From Verrucomicrobiota bacterium (GTDB lineage Bacteria; Verrucomicrobiota; Verrucomicrobiia; Chthoniobacterales; UBA10450), in the NCBI GenBank assembly GCA_003219695.1, contig QHQA01000164.1:1-44354 (forward strand): DNA of 44,354 bases, written 5' to 3'. Shown piece by piece: positions 1-8,312 of the stretch. Made by a program: the position numbers and the translations under genes. Within the stretch, counting starts at the first letter, position 1, and every line of letters starts with the position of its first letter. Below the pieces are notes generated by a model that had not been told where the DNA came from, ran no database searches, and worked only from the letters and a program-made list of their open reading frames with translations.

Positions 1-1
1 G

Positions 2-943
2 CTTGCCGCTGATCTCGATATTTTGTCCACACACGGTCTGTGGAAATACTGCTCCGTTGCATCGCAACGGTGGCATCGGCGGACAGCTCGGCCCTACATC
101 GTGCATCCGGAGGGAATGCTGGAGTCGTGGGCCTTGCGAAATGCGCGATGGAAAAAACGAATGGCCGCGCTGGTTTATGAGCATCGACATCTGCGCGGTG
201 CGGCATGCCTGCGCGCGCTATGCGAAGCCGAAGCGCAATCGATCCGAGCTTACGGAATGCGCAACCCTATTTGCGTAATACCGAACGGCGTCGATTTGCC
301 GGAGTTAACCGAACGCGCAACACCGGCGGCTGCGAGCCCGGCATTACGAACAATTGCTCAAGGTCGAAAGATTCTGTTTTTTCTCGGCAGACTGCACCCA
401 AAGAAGAATGTGGCGAATCTGATCCGCGGATGGAAGGAAACGCTCGACTCGCATCCGTCAGTCGAGAAGAGCTGGATACTGGCTATCGCTGGCTGGGGCG
501 AGAGCGCTTACGAACAGATGCTCAAAGCACTGGCGGCCATGCCTTCTGTGGTTTTCCTTGGCGCACAATTCGGCGGCGAGAAGAAGGCAGCATTTCACGC
601 GTGCGACGCATTCATCCTGCCGTCGTTGAGTGAAGGTCTGCCGATGACGGTGCTGGAAGCGTGGGCGTACGCAAAACCGGTGTTGATTACACCCGAATGC
701 AATCTGCCGGAAGGTTTCGCTGCGGGGGCCGCATTACAAATCGGAACGAGTCCAGAGAAAATTGCCGCCGGCCTAAAACAACTGACCGAAATGAGCGATG
801 ACGATCGGAGAGCAAGGGGCAACCGTGGACGCACTCTTGTCGCAACAAAATTTTCCTGGCCTCGAATTGGCGAACAGATGCGCGCGGTTTATGAGTGGGT
901 CCTCGGTGGTGGGGCAGTACCGCAGAGCGTGAGGCTTGAATGA
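2..943 (+). CDS. Glycosyltransferase family 4, 5'-truncated by window edge
   Basis: A GT-B glycosyltransferase that should transfer a sugar from an activated donor onto a surface glycan or LPS intermediate at the inner membrane. The frame is open from base 2 with no credible start, and the first visible residues (DILSTHGLW) match the middle of the GT4 N-terminal domain, so the real start lies left of the window. Visible are the acceptor-domain stretch RPYIVHPEGML, the inter-domain FLGRLHPKKN, and the donor-site E-x7-E in SEGLPMTVLEAW. 313 codons are present. It opens an envelope-glycan region that continues to 9434. The exact sugar and linkage cannot be read from the sequence. Confidence 0.85.
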   Translation, partial: LAADLDILSTHGLWKYCSVASQRWHRRTARPYIVHPEGMLESWALRNARWKKRMAALVYEHRHLRGAACLRALCEAEAQSIRAYGMRNPICVIPNGVDLPELTERATPAAASPALRTIAQGRKILFFLGRLHPKKNVANLIRGWKETLDSHPSVEKSWILAIAGWGESAYEQMLKALAAMPSVVFLGAQFGGEKKAAFHACDAFILPSLSEGLPMTVLEAWAYAKPVLITPECNLPEGFAAGAALQIGTSPEKIAAGLKQLTEMSDDDRRARGNRGRTLVATKFSWPRIGEQMRAVYEWVLGGGAVPQSVRLE

Positions 944-957
944 AAACGCCGGGGTGA

Positions 958-1021
958 AGGTCGGAGGTCGGAGGTCGGAGGTCAGAAGTCGGAGGTCGGA
1001 GGTCAGAGATCGGAAGTCAGA
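958..1021. repeat. GGTCGGA/GGTCAGA tandem repeat, left arm around IVP gene
   Basis: About eight head-to-tail variants of the 7-8 base unit GGTCGGAG / GTCAGAAG fill this stretch between the GT4 stop and the four-helix-bundle gene. The reverse complement of the same motif lies at 1447-1481 just after that gene, so the two blocks form imperfect inverted repeats around it. A short further piece (AAGAAGTCGGAGTCAGGG) is at 3223-3240. Confidence 0.8.
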
Positions 1022-1041
1022 CGAGGAAATCGAAGAATCGA

Positions 1042-1446
1042 ATGATGAATAGCAAACCTAAGGATAAGCGTATTAACTCCGCCAAGGATTTGGACGTCTA
1101 CAAACTCGCCTATGAGCTCGCTATGGAGACCTTTGAATTGAGCAAGCGTTTCCCGCCAGAAGAAAAGTTTGCGCTGACAACGCAGATTCGTCGTTCGTCG
1201 CGATCGGTATGTCTCAATCTGCGCGAGGCATGGGCGAAGCGGCGCTATGAGGCGCACTTCATTAGTAAATTGACAGATTCCGATGGAGAAAATAGCGAGA
1301 CAGACTCCTCGCTCGATTTCGCTAGAGACTGTGGGTATCTCTCGGCCGACGGACATCGGGCCTTGACAGCCAAATGCGCAAAGGTCGGGCAGATGCTCGG
1401 TCAAATGATGAAGAAGTCGCACTTGTTCTTGATCGCAGAATGGTAA
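1042..1446 (+). CDS. Four-helix bundle protein (S23 / 23S rRNA intervening-sequence protein family)
   Basis: A 134-residue protein of the four-helix bundle family TIGR02436 (IVP/S23), originally described from ORFs inside 23S rRNA intervening sequences; the family also includes Avd of diversity-generating retroelements. The N-terminal DLDVYKLAYELAMETFELSKRFP, the middle TTQIRRSSRSVCLNLREAW and the following RYEAHFISKLTDSDGENSET...ARDCGYLS follow the family pattern helix by helix, although the usual N-I-A-E-G around the second helix reads NLREAW and acidic substitutions (DSDGEN) are unusual. It sits alone between a glycosyltransferase and an acetyltransferase and is bracketed by inverted repeat blocks, which suggests it moves or is copied as a small unit. 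Its molecular function is unknown. Confidence 0.8.
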   Translation: MMNSKPKDKRINSAKDLDVYKLAYELAMETFELSKRFPPEEKFALTTQIRRSSRSVCLNLREAWAKRRYEAHFISKLTDSDGENSETDSSLDFARDCGYLSADGHRALTAKCAKVGQMLGQMMKKSHLFLIAEW

Positions 1447-1503
1447 TCTCTGACATCCGACTCCCGACCTCTGACTTCTGGTATTCCCATGTTGGACGTT
1501 GAA
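1447..1503. repeat. Inverted right arm of the IVP-flanking repeat, plus GTTGGACGTTGAAC element
   Basis: Bases 1447-1481 (TCTGACATCCGACTCCCGAC followed by CTCTGACTTCTGG) are the reverse complement of the unit tandemly repeated at 958-1021. Bases 1490-1503 (GTTGGACGTTGAAC) resemble a second repeat family seen again near 35114-35150. The first ATG of the following acetyltransferase (1489) lies inside this block. Confidence 0.7.
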
Positions 1504-2034
1504 CAAAATCGCCGGGCCAGGAAATACTCATCGAGCGAGATGATGCGCCGCGTGCTGTGGACGCTCGGGGAGCCACTTTTTAGGTTCAGTCCGAGGCCCT
1601 GCTTCGGATGGCGGCGATTTTTGCTTCGGTGTTTCGGAGCAAAGATTGGTCGTAGCGTGCACGTCTATCCTTCGGCAACGATTTATTTCCCGTGGAATCT
1701 CGAGGCGGGCGATGAGAGCGCGATCGGCGAGCAAGCGCTGATTTACAATCTCGGCCGCGTGAAACTGGGGCCGCGCGTAACCGTTTCGCATCGCGCTCAT
1801 CTTTGCGCGGGAACGCATGATCATACGAAGGCGGATTTCCCATTGCTGCGTCCGCCGATTGTCATTGGCCCGGATGCGTGGATCTGTGCAGACGCATTCG
1901 TGGGGCCGGGGGTCACAATCGGGGATGGCGCGATCGTCGGCGCAAGAGCGGTGGCGATGAAGGACGTGAAGCCCTGGAGCATTGTTGTTGGAAATCCAGC
2001 GCGCGAAAGCAAACGACGCGAGATAACTCAATGA
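1489..2034 (+). CDS. WcaF-like left-handed beta-helix acetyltransferase
   Basis: An O-acetyltransferase of the WcaF/LbH family, expected to acetylate a sugar of an exported polysaccharide or LPS using acetyl-CoA. The 181 residues begin with the WcaF-type N-terminal helix (RFSPRPCFGWRRFLLRCFGAKIG) followed by hexapeptide turns from about residue 50 to 170, with the catalytic-type histidines in GTHDHT and the closing VVGNPAR. Length is usual for the family. ATG 1489 lies in repeat sequence; ATG 1540 (MMRRVLW) is an alternative start, but the residues just before it (KYSSSE) still look family-like. The stop overlaps the start of the next glycosyltransferase (ATGA), so the two are probably translationally coupled. 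Confidence 0.85.
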   Translation: MLDVEQNRRARKYSSSEMMRRVLWTLGEPLFRFSPRPCFGWRRFLLRCFGAKIGRSVHVYPSATIYFPWNLEAGDESAIGEQALIYNLGRVKLGPRVTVSHRAHLCAGTHDHTKADFPLLRPPIVIGPDAWICADAFVGPGVTIGDGAIVGARAVAMKDVKPWSIVVGNPARESKRREITQ

Positions 2035-2909
2035 GCGAGCGATCCGACGTGCGGGCGCCCTTGTCGGTGCTTGTCCCGGTCAAGAATGAAGCGACAAACC
2101 TGCGTGATTGCCTTGCCAGCGTTGCGTTTGCGCGGGAAACAGTGGTCGTTGATTCGGGGAGCACGGACGGAACACAAGCGATTGCCAGGTCGGCTGGAGC
2201 CCAAGTCGTGCAATTCGCTTGGAACGGGAAATTTCCGCGGAAGAAAAATTGGGCCTTGGAAAACATTCCCTGGCACAATGAATGGGTGCTGATCGTCGAT
2301 GCCGATGAACGCGTCACACCCGAACTAGAACGGGAAATCAGAGGGGCGATTCGACGAACTGACGTGGATGGATTTTATTTGAACCGCCGGTTCTGGTTTC
2401 TGGACGGCTGGATAAATCATTGTGGTTATTTTCCCAGTTGGAATCTGCGCCTGTTTCGGCATCGGCTGGGCCGATATGAACAGATCGACATCGACGACGT
2501 TCTTTCTGGCGACAACGAGGTGCACGAGCACGTATTACTCAATGGGCGCACCGAATACCTGTCGGCTCCGATGGAGCATTACGCCTTTCCAGATGCTGCG
2601 ACTTTCGTCGAGAAGCATAACCGCTATTCCACTTGGGAAGCGGCCGCGTTCGTAAGACTACATCAGCGACCAAATGAAAAGACGTTGCGGGCGACCCCGT
2701 TTGGAACGGCGCTCGAACGCAAACGTTGGCTAAGGAAACTCGCCATGAGCACTCCATTCCGCCCGAGCTTGCGATTTCTTTATCATTACATTTGGAAGCA
2801 GGGTTTTCGTGACGGCTACCGTGGATGGGTGCTCTGCCGGCTGCTCGCCTGGTACGAGCGCTTGATCGTGCTCAAGCAGCGCGAGATGAAAGCCGGAGCG
2901 TCCGGCTAG
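2031..2909 (+). CDS. Glycosyltransferase family 2 (WaaE/KdtX-like)
   Basis: A GT-A enzyme probably acting on LPS core. The start was set at ATG 2031, which overlaps the preceding TGA; the open frame runs further upstream but only through the acetyltransferase gene. In the 292-residue product the family motifs are plain: SVLVPVKNEATNL, then VVVDSGSTDGT at 38-48, the metal-binding D-A-D at 90-92, and the C-terminal basic and aromatic region (YHYIWKQGFRDGYRGW) typical of WaaE-like enzymes that add glucose or heptose to the core. It is the last plus-strand gene of the left cluster and converges on a minus-strand DUF1330 gene two bases later. Confidence 0.88.
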   Translation: MSERSDVRAPLSVLVPVKNEATNLRDCLASVAFARETVVVDSGSTDGTQAIARSAGAQVVQFAWNGKFPRKKNWALENIPWHNEWVLIVDADERVTPELEREIRGAIRRTDVDGFYLNRRFWFLDGWINHCGYFPSWNLRLFRHRLGRYEQIDIDDVLSGDNEVHEHVLLNGRTEYLSAPMEHYAFPDAATFVEKHNRYSTWEAAAFVRLHQRPNEKTLRATPFGTALERKRWLRKLAMSTPFRPSLRFLYHYIWKQGFRDGYRGWVLCRLLAWYERLIVLKQREMKAGASG

Positions 2910-2911
2910 CG

Positions 2912-3199
2912 TTACACACCTTCAACCAGAATCATGTTTGTCCTAGCTGTGCTGTGCCGCATTTTGCGCGGTTCGCGATATTCTTCGCATTTCAACCACT
3001 CCTTGGCGCGCTCGGTTGATTCGAATTCAAGCACAACAATGCGCTTCGGCTCCCAATCCCCTTCCAGCACTTCCGTTCTGCCGCCGCGCACGATGTATTT
3101 CCCCCCGTACTTTGCCACGGTCGGGCCGGCGAGTTTTTTGTACTCTTCGTATCCGACTGGATCGACAATGTCGATTTCAACGATGACGTAAGCGGGCAT
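2912..3199 (-). CDS. DUF1330 domain protein
   Basis: A 95-residue dimeric alpha+beta barrel-type protein of the DUF1330 family. The start MPAYVIVEIDIVDPVGYEEYKKL, the central GGKYIVRGGRTEVLEG and the later PKRIVVLEFESTERAKEW are the standard family blocks, and the length is normal. The biochemical role of this family is not established. It reads away from the glycosyltransferase and is separated by 41 bases from the PHP gene downstream on the other side; nothing here indicates a shared pathway. Confidence 0.88.
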   Translation of the reverse strand: MPAYVIVEIDIVDPVGYEEYKKLAGPTVAKYGGKYIVRGGRTEVLEGDWEPKRIVVLEFESTERAKEWLKCEEYREPRKMRHSTARTNMILVEGV

Positions 3200-3240
3200 T
3201 GCGGCAGTTGAGCGTCATAGGTAAGAAGTCGGAGTCAGGG

Positions 3241-3969
3241 TTAGTGGCCGTTGTGGCTCCGGTCTTTTGCGGCCAACTCTGGAATTTTTCTTCGGCGCCG
3301 GAGTCGCAACCAGTTATTCCAAGTTTTGCGGAGGCTGTCGCGAGGAGTCAGATATTTTTGGTTTAGTTCGTTGCTCTTTACGATCTGCGCGAGAATTCCT
3401 CTCACGGAAAAATCGTCGGTATTGACGATGGTGTAAGCCGTCCCGACCGCAGCGGCATGATGCGCGTCGCTGGCGGCAGTCATGGGCAAACCACGAATCT
3501 GCGCGTACTTGAAAGCGTAGCGGTTGTAGCGGCGCAGTGTGGTCGCCGCGTTGAAAACCTCGATCGCATCGATGGGCAGCGTTTCCAAAGTGGAAAAACG
3601 GATGCCGGCGCGGAACAGATCGTATGGATGCGGAGGAATGGCGAGACCGCCGCGTTCGTGAATGATGTCGCAGACTTCGCGCGCCGGTTTTCCTTTCAGG
3701 TAAGGCAGTTCCGCGCCGATGCAGAGAAGATGGCCATCAGCAGTGGTCACCTCGACTCCCGGAAGAACCAGAAAATCATTGACTGGCAACCCGTCAAGTC
3801 GCATCAGGCCTTTCTCGAGCAGGTAATTAACCGCGTCGCATGTGTTGTGATCAGTGATGGCGATGCCATTCAAACCTTTGGCGCGCGCGGCCGCGATCAA
3901 GTCTTCCGGGCTGGAAATGCCGTCTCCGGAAAAAAACGAATGCGTGTGCAGGTCAATGTTAAGCGGCAT
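3241..3969 (-). CDS. PHP-domain metal-dependent phosphoesterase
   Basis: A 242-residue PHP (polymerase and histidinol phosphatase) protein, expected to bind two or three metal ions and hydrolyse a phosphoester. Metal-ligand motifs occur in the usual order: H8-T-H10, ITDHN around residue 40, PGVEV in the middle, HPYD, and ASDAH near 175. It resembles the YciV/RNase AM-like and stand-alone PHP proteins that process small nucleotide phosphates, but the C-terminal basic tail (LRLRRRRK) is not typical and the substrate is unknown. It follows the MsbA-like gene on the same strand after a 32-base gap, so it may be the last gene of that transcript. Confidence 0.85.
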   Translation of the reverse strand: MPLNIDLHTHSFFSGDGISSPEDLIAAARAKGLNGIAITDHNTCDAVNYLLEKGLMRLDGLPVNDFLVLPGVEVTTADGHLLCIGAELPYLKGKPAREVCDIIHERGGLAIPPHPYDLFRAGIRFSTLETLPIDAIEVFNAATTLRRYNRYAFKYAQIRGLPMTAASDAHHAAAVGTAYTIVNTDDFSVRGILAQIVKSNELNQKYLTPRDSLRKTWNNWLRLRRRRKIPELAAKDRSHNGH

Positions 3970-4001
3970 TGTGAGAGGCTATGGCTTTGCTTTGCAAATC
4001 G

Positions 4002-5879
4002 CTACACGAGCTCTTCAACAAGAATGCCTGCTTCGACCGCGGGTTCCTTCTGGATGCGATTGAATTGGTGGTCGTACAGGCGGCGATAGTAGCCGGATTT
4101 TTCGAGCAGCTCGGCGTGCGTCCCGATCTCCTTAACCCGGCCGCAATCCATCACAATAATTTGATCGGCGGATAGAACGGTGGACAACCGGTGGGCGATG
4201 GCGATCACCGTGCGGCCGGCGGCCAGTTCAGCCAGCGCCTTTTGAATTTGCTGTTCCGATTCGGAATCAAGCGACGACGTGGCTTCATCGAGTAAAAGAA
4301 TTGGCGCGTTTTTCAGAATTGCGCGGGCAATGGCAAGGCGTTGCTGTTGTCCGCCAGAGAGAAGGCATCCTTTGTCGCCAATGACTGTCTGGTAACCCTT
4401 CGGCTGGGCCATGATGAAGTCGTGAGCGTAGGCAGCTCTCGCAGCTTCGTAAATTTCTTCCGGCGTAGCGTCCAGCTGGCCAAACAGTATATTGTTGAAG
4501 ATGGTATCGTGAAATAAGAACGTCTCTTGAGTGACAAGCCCTATCTGTTCGCGCAAGGATTTTTGCGTCACCGAGCGCAGATCCCGGCCGTCGATTTTTA
4601 CAGCGCCAGCGGTTGGATCGTACAGGCGCAGGATCAATGACAGGATCGTGCTTTTGCCTGCGCCGCTGGCCCCCACCAAGGCGTGAGTCCTGCCCGGTTC
4701 GAAATGCAAGGTCAGATTGCTGAGGGCGTCTGTGGCGGCGTTTGCATAACGGAACGTGACGTTTTCAAATCCAATTCGACCGCGAGACGAGCTAAGGGCA
4801 AGCGCGTTTGGCACATCCTGCACCGTGGGCGGCGAATCCAAAATCGAAAAAATCGCGCTAGTCGCGGCGATCGAGCGCTGCATCACGATATGAATCTTGC
4901 TCAGCGTCTTTATTGGCTCGTAGAGAATGAAAATCCCCGAGATCAGTCCAAAAAATCGGCCGACACTCAGGTTCGCGGCGTAAACATACAGCAACGCCAT
5001 CCCTACACCGATTGCGGCAATGGTCTCCACCAGCGGGCCGACTGCTTCCATCGAGCGGATCATGCGCATCATCTGTGAAAACTGCACTTCATTGCTGCGC
5101 GTGAACTGCTTTTCCTGATGCGCTTCGCGCGCAAACGACTTGATCACGCGAATTCCAGCGAATGTTTCCTGCATCGTCACCACCATCTCGCCCATGCCTT
5201 CCTGTTCACTTTGCACCGCTTTCCGGGCGCGGCGCCCATAAATGCGCAGCGGCAGCAAACAGGTTGGAAAAAGAATCAGAGTGACCACAGTGAATTTCCA
5301 ATCCATCAGCAGAAGCATACTGATTGCGCCCACAATGGTGATCGGCTGCTTAAAAATGTCGCTGCCGACAGTCGTCAAAGCCATCTGCATGATCCGCGTA
5401 TCATTGGTGATCCGCGACATTAAAAAGCCCGACCGCATCTTGTTGAAGAAATCCATGGAATGGCGAACCATCTTGCTGAATAGCTGGGCGCGGATGTCGG
5501 TGACGACCTTGTTGCTTACCCACTGCATGCAATAGGTGCTTCCGTAAGAGCAGAGGCTGCGCACTGTCATGATCGCCGGAATGGCGAGGCAGACCAAGAC
5601 GATTGAATTGATCTTCGGGCCTGTATCCAGAACCTGCAGGTTTGAACGCAGAGCCATCGGATTGGGCGCGGCGCCGTGAAAAACCGTGCTGGTGACGCGA
5701 GCAATGGCTAACGGGAATAGCGAGGTGACCCCACCGTAGGCGAGACCCAGGCCCAAGCCGAGGAGGAAACGCATCCTATAAGGTTTGACGTAACCGTAGA
5801 GCCGCCGGTAAGAACCGGAAGCTGCCCGTAACGTTCCCCAGAAGGATTGCGTTTTCCTAGCCGCCTTTTCGCCGCTCAT
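4002..5879 (-). CDS. MsbA-like ABC exporter (fused membrane and ATPase domains)
   Basis: A half-transporter of the lipid A/multidrug exporter family, probably flipping a lipid-linked glycan across the inner membrane. Of 625 residues, about 30-345 form the six-helix ABC membrane domain and 370-610 the ATPase domain, with Walker A GASGAGKST at 403-411, signature LSGGQ at 507-511, Walker B ILLLDE at 527-532 and the H-loop histidine in AIAHRLST. Its ATG overlaps the stop of the upstream heptosyltransferase (ATGA), so translation is probably coupled. Pairing with an LPS-type glycosyltransferase favours a lipid A-core or lipid-oligosaccharide substrate, but true MsbA cannot be separated from relatives by eye. 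Confidence 0.88.
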   Translation of the reverse strand: MSGEKAARKTQSFWGTLRAASGSYRRLYGYVKPYRMRFLLGLGLGLAYGGVTSLFPLAIARVTSTVFHGAAPNPMALRSNLQVLDTGPKINSIVLVCLAIPAIMTVRSLCSYGSTYCMQWVSNKVVTDIRAQLFSKMVRHSMDFFNKMRSGFLMSRITNDTRIMQMALTTVGSDIFKQPITIVGAISMLLLMDWKFTVVTLILFPTCLLPLRIYGRRARKAVQSEQEGMGEMVVTMQETFAGIRVIKSFAREAHQEKQFTRSNEVQFSQMMRMIRSMEAVGPLVETIAAIGVGMALLYVYAANLSVGRFFGLISGIFILYEPIKTLSKIHIVMQRSIAATSAIFSILDSPPTVQDVPNALALSSSRGRIGFENVTFRYANAATDALSNLTLHFEPGRTHALVGASGAGKSTILSLILRLYDPTAGAVKIDGRDLRSVTQKSLREQIGLVTQETFLFHDTIFNNILFGQLDATPEEIYEAARAAYAHDFIMAQPKGYQTVIGDKGCLLSGGQQQRLAIARAILKNAPILLLDEATSSLDSESEQQIQKALAELAAGRTVIAIAHRLSTVLSADQIIVMDCGRVKEIGTHAELLEKSGYYRRLYDHQFNRIQKEPAVEAGILVEELV

Positions 5880-6898
5880 GAAGTTTGGGCCGCCGCGCGG
5901 AGCGACAGCAGCGAATCCATAGCATTAATCACCGCTTCCGTCGAGATTTGACTCATGGCAAAGCGTGGCTGAACCGGCGAAAACTCCGTCACTGGCGTGG
6001 CGGATTTTCCTTGCAAAATGAGTGCCGGACTTTCGCGGGGGCGCCAGTGAAACGGATTAGTCGGCCCAAACAGGACTACTTGCGGCGTACGGGTCGCCGC
6101 TGCCAAGTGCATGGGGGCGGAATCGACCGTCACGAGAAGCCGCGCCTGACCAATCAACGCGGCCAGCGTTAGCAAATCTGTCTTGCCAGAGAGATCAATG
6201 ATTTGTTGCTGCACCTTGCTTTTGATTGCCGCGATATGCGCTCGCTCATCAGGGGATGGTCCGCTGGTCAGAACAAGGTCCAAACCATCGTTTCGGCCAA
6301 GCTGTTCAATCAGTTCCGCCCATCGTCCGGGCTTCCAAAGTTTTTCCCGCCGGGTCGAGCCGGAATGCAAAATGACATAGGGCCTGGTCATTTTCCATTC
6401 GCGCCGAAGCGCGCCGGCTTCTTCGTAGGCAGACGGTGGCAGGTCCAGATGCGGTGCGGAGGACGCGGCGCGGACGCCGAGTGGTTGGAGCAAAGCCAGA
6501 TTGTAGTCGATTGTGTGCATATCTCGCACACGGACGCCCAAAAGATCGGTGTAAATGCGTGCGCGCATCTTCGACTGTTCGCGCACTCGATAGGACGTCA
6601 CGCGTCCTCGCGCGCCGGATAAGAGCGCCAGAAAAGCCGAGCGATCATTCCGCGTGAAATCGGCGCAGTAGTCAACCCTGCTGGCTGCGACAGAAAGAAA
6701 CAGAGCGAGGTCGCGCAGATTGCGCCGCGCAATCAAAATGCGATCGACATTTGAGATGGCCGGCAGCAGCTCCGCACATTCGCTGGAAACTATCATCGTG
6801 AGTTGTGCATCTGGAAAACTTTCGCGCAGGGCGGCAACGGCGGGAGTCGTCAAAATCAGGTCGCCGATTCGCTTGAGTTGCAGGAGGAGAATTTTCAT
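5876..6898 (-). CDS. Glycosyltransferase family 9 (ADP-heptose:LPS heptosyltransferase-like)
   Basis: A GT-B heptosyltransferase of the WaaC/WaaF/RfaQ type that should extend the LPS inner core. ATG 6898 (MKILLLQLKRIGDLILTTP) is the right start; the open frame extends further only through a repeat at 6909-6965. In 340 residues the hallmarks are the N-terminal GDLILTTPA, the donor-binding HSGSTRREKLWKPGRW in the middle, and the C-terminal TVDSAPMHLAAA and VVLFGPTNPFHWRP. It is coupled by a 4-base overlap to the MsbA-like gene. Which heptosyltransferase it is cannot be decided. Confidence 0.88.
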   Translation of the reverse strand: MKILLLQLKRIGDLILTTPAVAALRESFPDAQLTMIVSSECAELLPAISNVDRILIARRNLRDLALFLSVAASRVDYCADFTRNDRSAFLALLSGARGRVTSYRVREQSKMRARIYTDLLGVRVRDMHTIDYNLALLQPLGVRAASSAPHLDLPPSAYEEAGALRREWKMTRPYVILHSGSTRREKLWKPGRWAELIEQLGRNDGLDLVLTSGPSPDERAHIAAIKSKVQQQIIDLSGKTDLLTLAALIGQARLLVTVDSAPMHLAAATRTPQVVLFGPTNPFHWRPRESPALILQGKSATPVTEFSPVQPRFAMSQISTEAVINAMDSLLSLRAAAQTS

Positions 6899-6908
6899 GG
6901 GCTGGTAT

Positions 6909-6965
6909 CTGTAGCGGCGCTCTATGAGCGCCGAAACGCTCACCGGTCACACACCGGCGCTACAG
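6909..6965. repeat. Double-hairpin intergenic repeat, CTGTAGCGG type, copy 1
   Basis: Outer arms CTGTAGCG and CGCTACAG enclose two smaller inverted repeats: GGCGCTCTATGAGCGCC (6916-6932) and CCGGTCACACACCGG (6942-6956). Folded, this would be a three-way junction. A second copy is at 16564-16640, and 44199-44259 has the same plan with other hairpin sequences. It fills the gap between two minus-strand glycosyltransferase genes. Confidence 0.8.
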
Positions 6966-6972
6966 TGAAAAA

Positions 6973-8196
6973 TCATCGCGCCATACGGATTGCGAGTTCG
7001 TACGCATCCAGTAATCGCGTTCGAAAATGGTCCCAGGTAAAATTTTCAACTACCCGACGTCTTGCCGCGCTACCCATCCGTTCAACCATTTGAGGATGTC
7101 GATACAAATGTTCCAGCGCCATTGCAATGGCGCTGACATCTCCCGGTTTTACGATGATTCCCTCGATGCCATCGCGCACCACGTCGCCTGCTTCGCGCGT
7201 AGTGATTTGGGGCAACGCGCACGCCGCCGCTTCATAGGTGACTTTGGCGCTGCCCTCCCATTGCGACGGAAATACATGCACGGTGGCTTGGCTGAGATAC
7301 TTCTCCAGATCACGCACAAATCCGACGACGCGAATGTTATCGCGCCAGAATTGTCTAAGATAGGGCTTCGCCTCGTCGTGCATGAAACCAACCAACCACA
7401 GCTCGGCATCAGGCAGATTGAGACGATACCATGCTTCAAGCACATGGTGAATGCCCTTGCGCTTAATCAATGCGCCGGCAAAAACAGCACGAAATTTTGC
7501 CGGACGCAGGCCTGGCTTGAAGCGCTCCACGTCCACCCCGCGGGGCAGATAAAAGAGTTTTTCCTCCGGGAAACCGCGTGCGCGGAAGGTGTCAGCCGCC
7601 GTCTCAGACAAAACGAGCAAGAGATCAGCGAGTTCATACTCTTCAATGAAACGATTCCGCTCGAGCAAGAGTCCGGCTTTCCATTTCTGAAAACTCGACT
7701 TCTTGCCTGGGGATGCGGCCATTTTCGGACGCTCTATTTTGTCTTTGCCGCCATCGCGGTGCCACGTTGGGATCTCGACGACCGAAGGGATGCGGAGTCG
7801 TTTTGCTACTCGCAGCGAGCGGAAACAGTCGCCCGACCAGCTATGAAACAGATCGTAGCGTCCGGTCGCCAGGTGCTGGGACGCGATCCAGTCAAGATAC
7901 TTTTTTTTCGCGCCGTAGTAATGAGGCCGATCGAGAAACGAGATGAGGCGCACCGGATGCCAGCGCAGAGAGTGAATCAATGAGGCGGGAATTTCCTGCT
8001 GCCGGTTACCGTAAGCGATTGCCTTACCAAGGAACCCCCCGCGATACGACGCACGCAAGGTTTCAAATGCATCCGTATCGAGTCCAGAACCTCCGATGCG
8101 AGCGAAAATCGAATAAAGCAGGTGCCTTGGCAAAGTGCGCGGCTCGGATGTGGCGGAGCGTATTGGTGCGCGAGCGTTCAGGATTTCACTTGGCAT
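6973..8196 (-). CDS. Glycosyltransferase family 4
   Basis: A 407-residue GT-B enzyme acting on a surface glycan or LPS. After a poorly conserved N-terminal 60 residues come the GT4 landmarks: DLFHSWSGD, the acceptor-domain end LLLVLSETAADTFRARGFPEEKL followed by YLPRGVDVERF, the donor-domain FAGALIKRKGIHHVLEAW, and the E-x7-E site in EGSAKVTYEAAACALP. It is divergent from the next GT4 gene with 116 bases between ATGs, and codirectional with the GT9/MsbA pair behind a repeat. The sugar is not predictable. The ATG at 8196 gives a somewhat long N-terminus; no better start is obvious. Confidence 0.87.
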   Translation of the reverse strand: MPSEILNARAPIRSATSEPRTLPRHLLYSIFARIGGSGLDTDAFETLRASYRGGFLGKAIAYGNRQQEIPASLIHSLRWHPVRLISFLDRPHYYGAKKKYLDWIASQHLATGRYDLFHSWSGDCFRSLRVAKRLRIPSVVEIPTWHRDGGKDKIERPKMAASPGKKSSFQKWKAGLLLERNRFIEEYELADLLLVLSETAADTFRARGFPEEKLFYLPRGVDVERFKPGLRPAKFRAVFAGALIKRKGIHHVLEAWYRLNLPDAELWLVGFMHDEAKPYLRQFWRDNIRVVGFVRDLEKYLSQATVHVFPSQWEGSAKVTYEAAACALPQITTREAGDVVRDGIEGIIVKPGDVSAIAMALEHLYRHPQMVERMGSAARRRVVENFTWDHFRTRLLDAYELAIRMAR

Positions 8197-8245
8197 CGGG
8201 TTAGAAGTATTCTGGCGAACGTGGAGCGTGTAAAGTGACCTCTTG

Positions 8246-8306
8246 TGTCATGTTGAGCGGAACATAAGAGATTTCTCCACTACGCGTCGGTTCGATCGAA
8301 ATGACA
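8246..8306. repeat. TGTCATnnnGAGCG ... CGAAATGACA inverted repeat, copy 1
   Basis: Outer arms TGTCAT and ATGACA enclose AAGAGATTTCTC-type sequence. The same family recurs at 19805-19877, 30698-30777 and, decayed, at 34953-35070, usually with arms reading GAGCGAAGTCGAGGAAT. The right arm ends in ATGACA and thereby supplies the first possible ATG (8301) of the following glycosyltransferase gene. Confidence 0.75.
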
Positions 8307-8312
8307 AAAGGC

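Noticed and set aside
958-1021. Possible CRISPR-like array in the GGTCGGA repeats
   Set aside because: Units are 7-8 bases and contiguous, with no spacers of constant length; no cas genes nearby.
1042-1446. Avd-like protein hinting at a diversity-generating retroelement
   Set aside because: No reverse transcriptase and no template/variable repeat pair in the window; the sequence fits the general IVP/S23 family.
7027-7983. 318-residue plus-strand open frame
   Set aside because: Antisense to the GT4 gene at 6973-8196, without recognisable domains.
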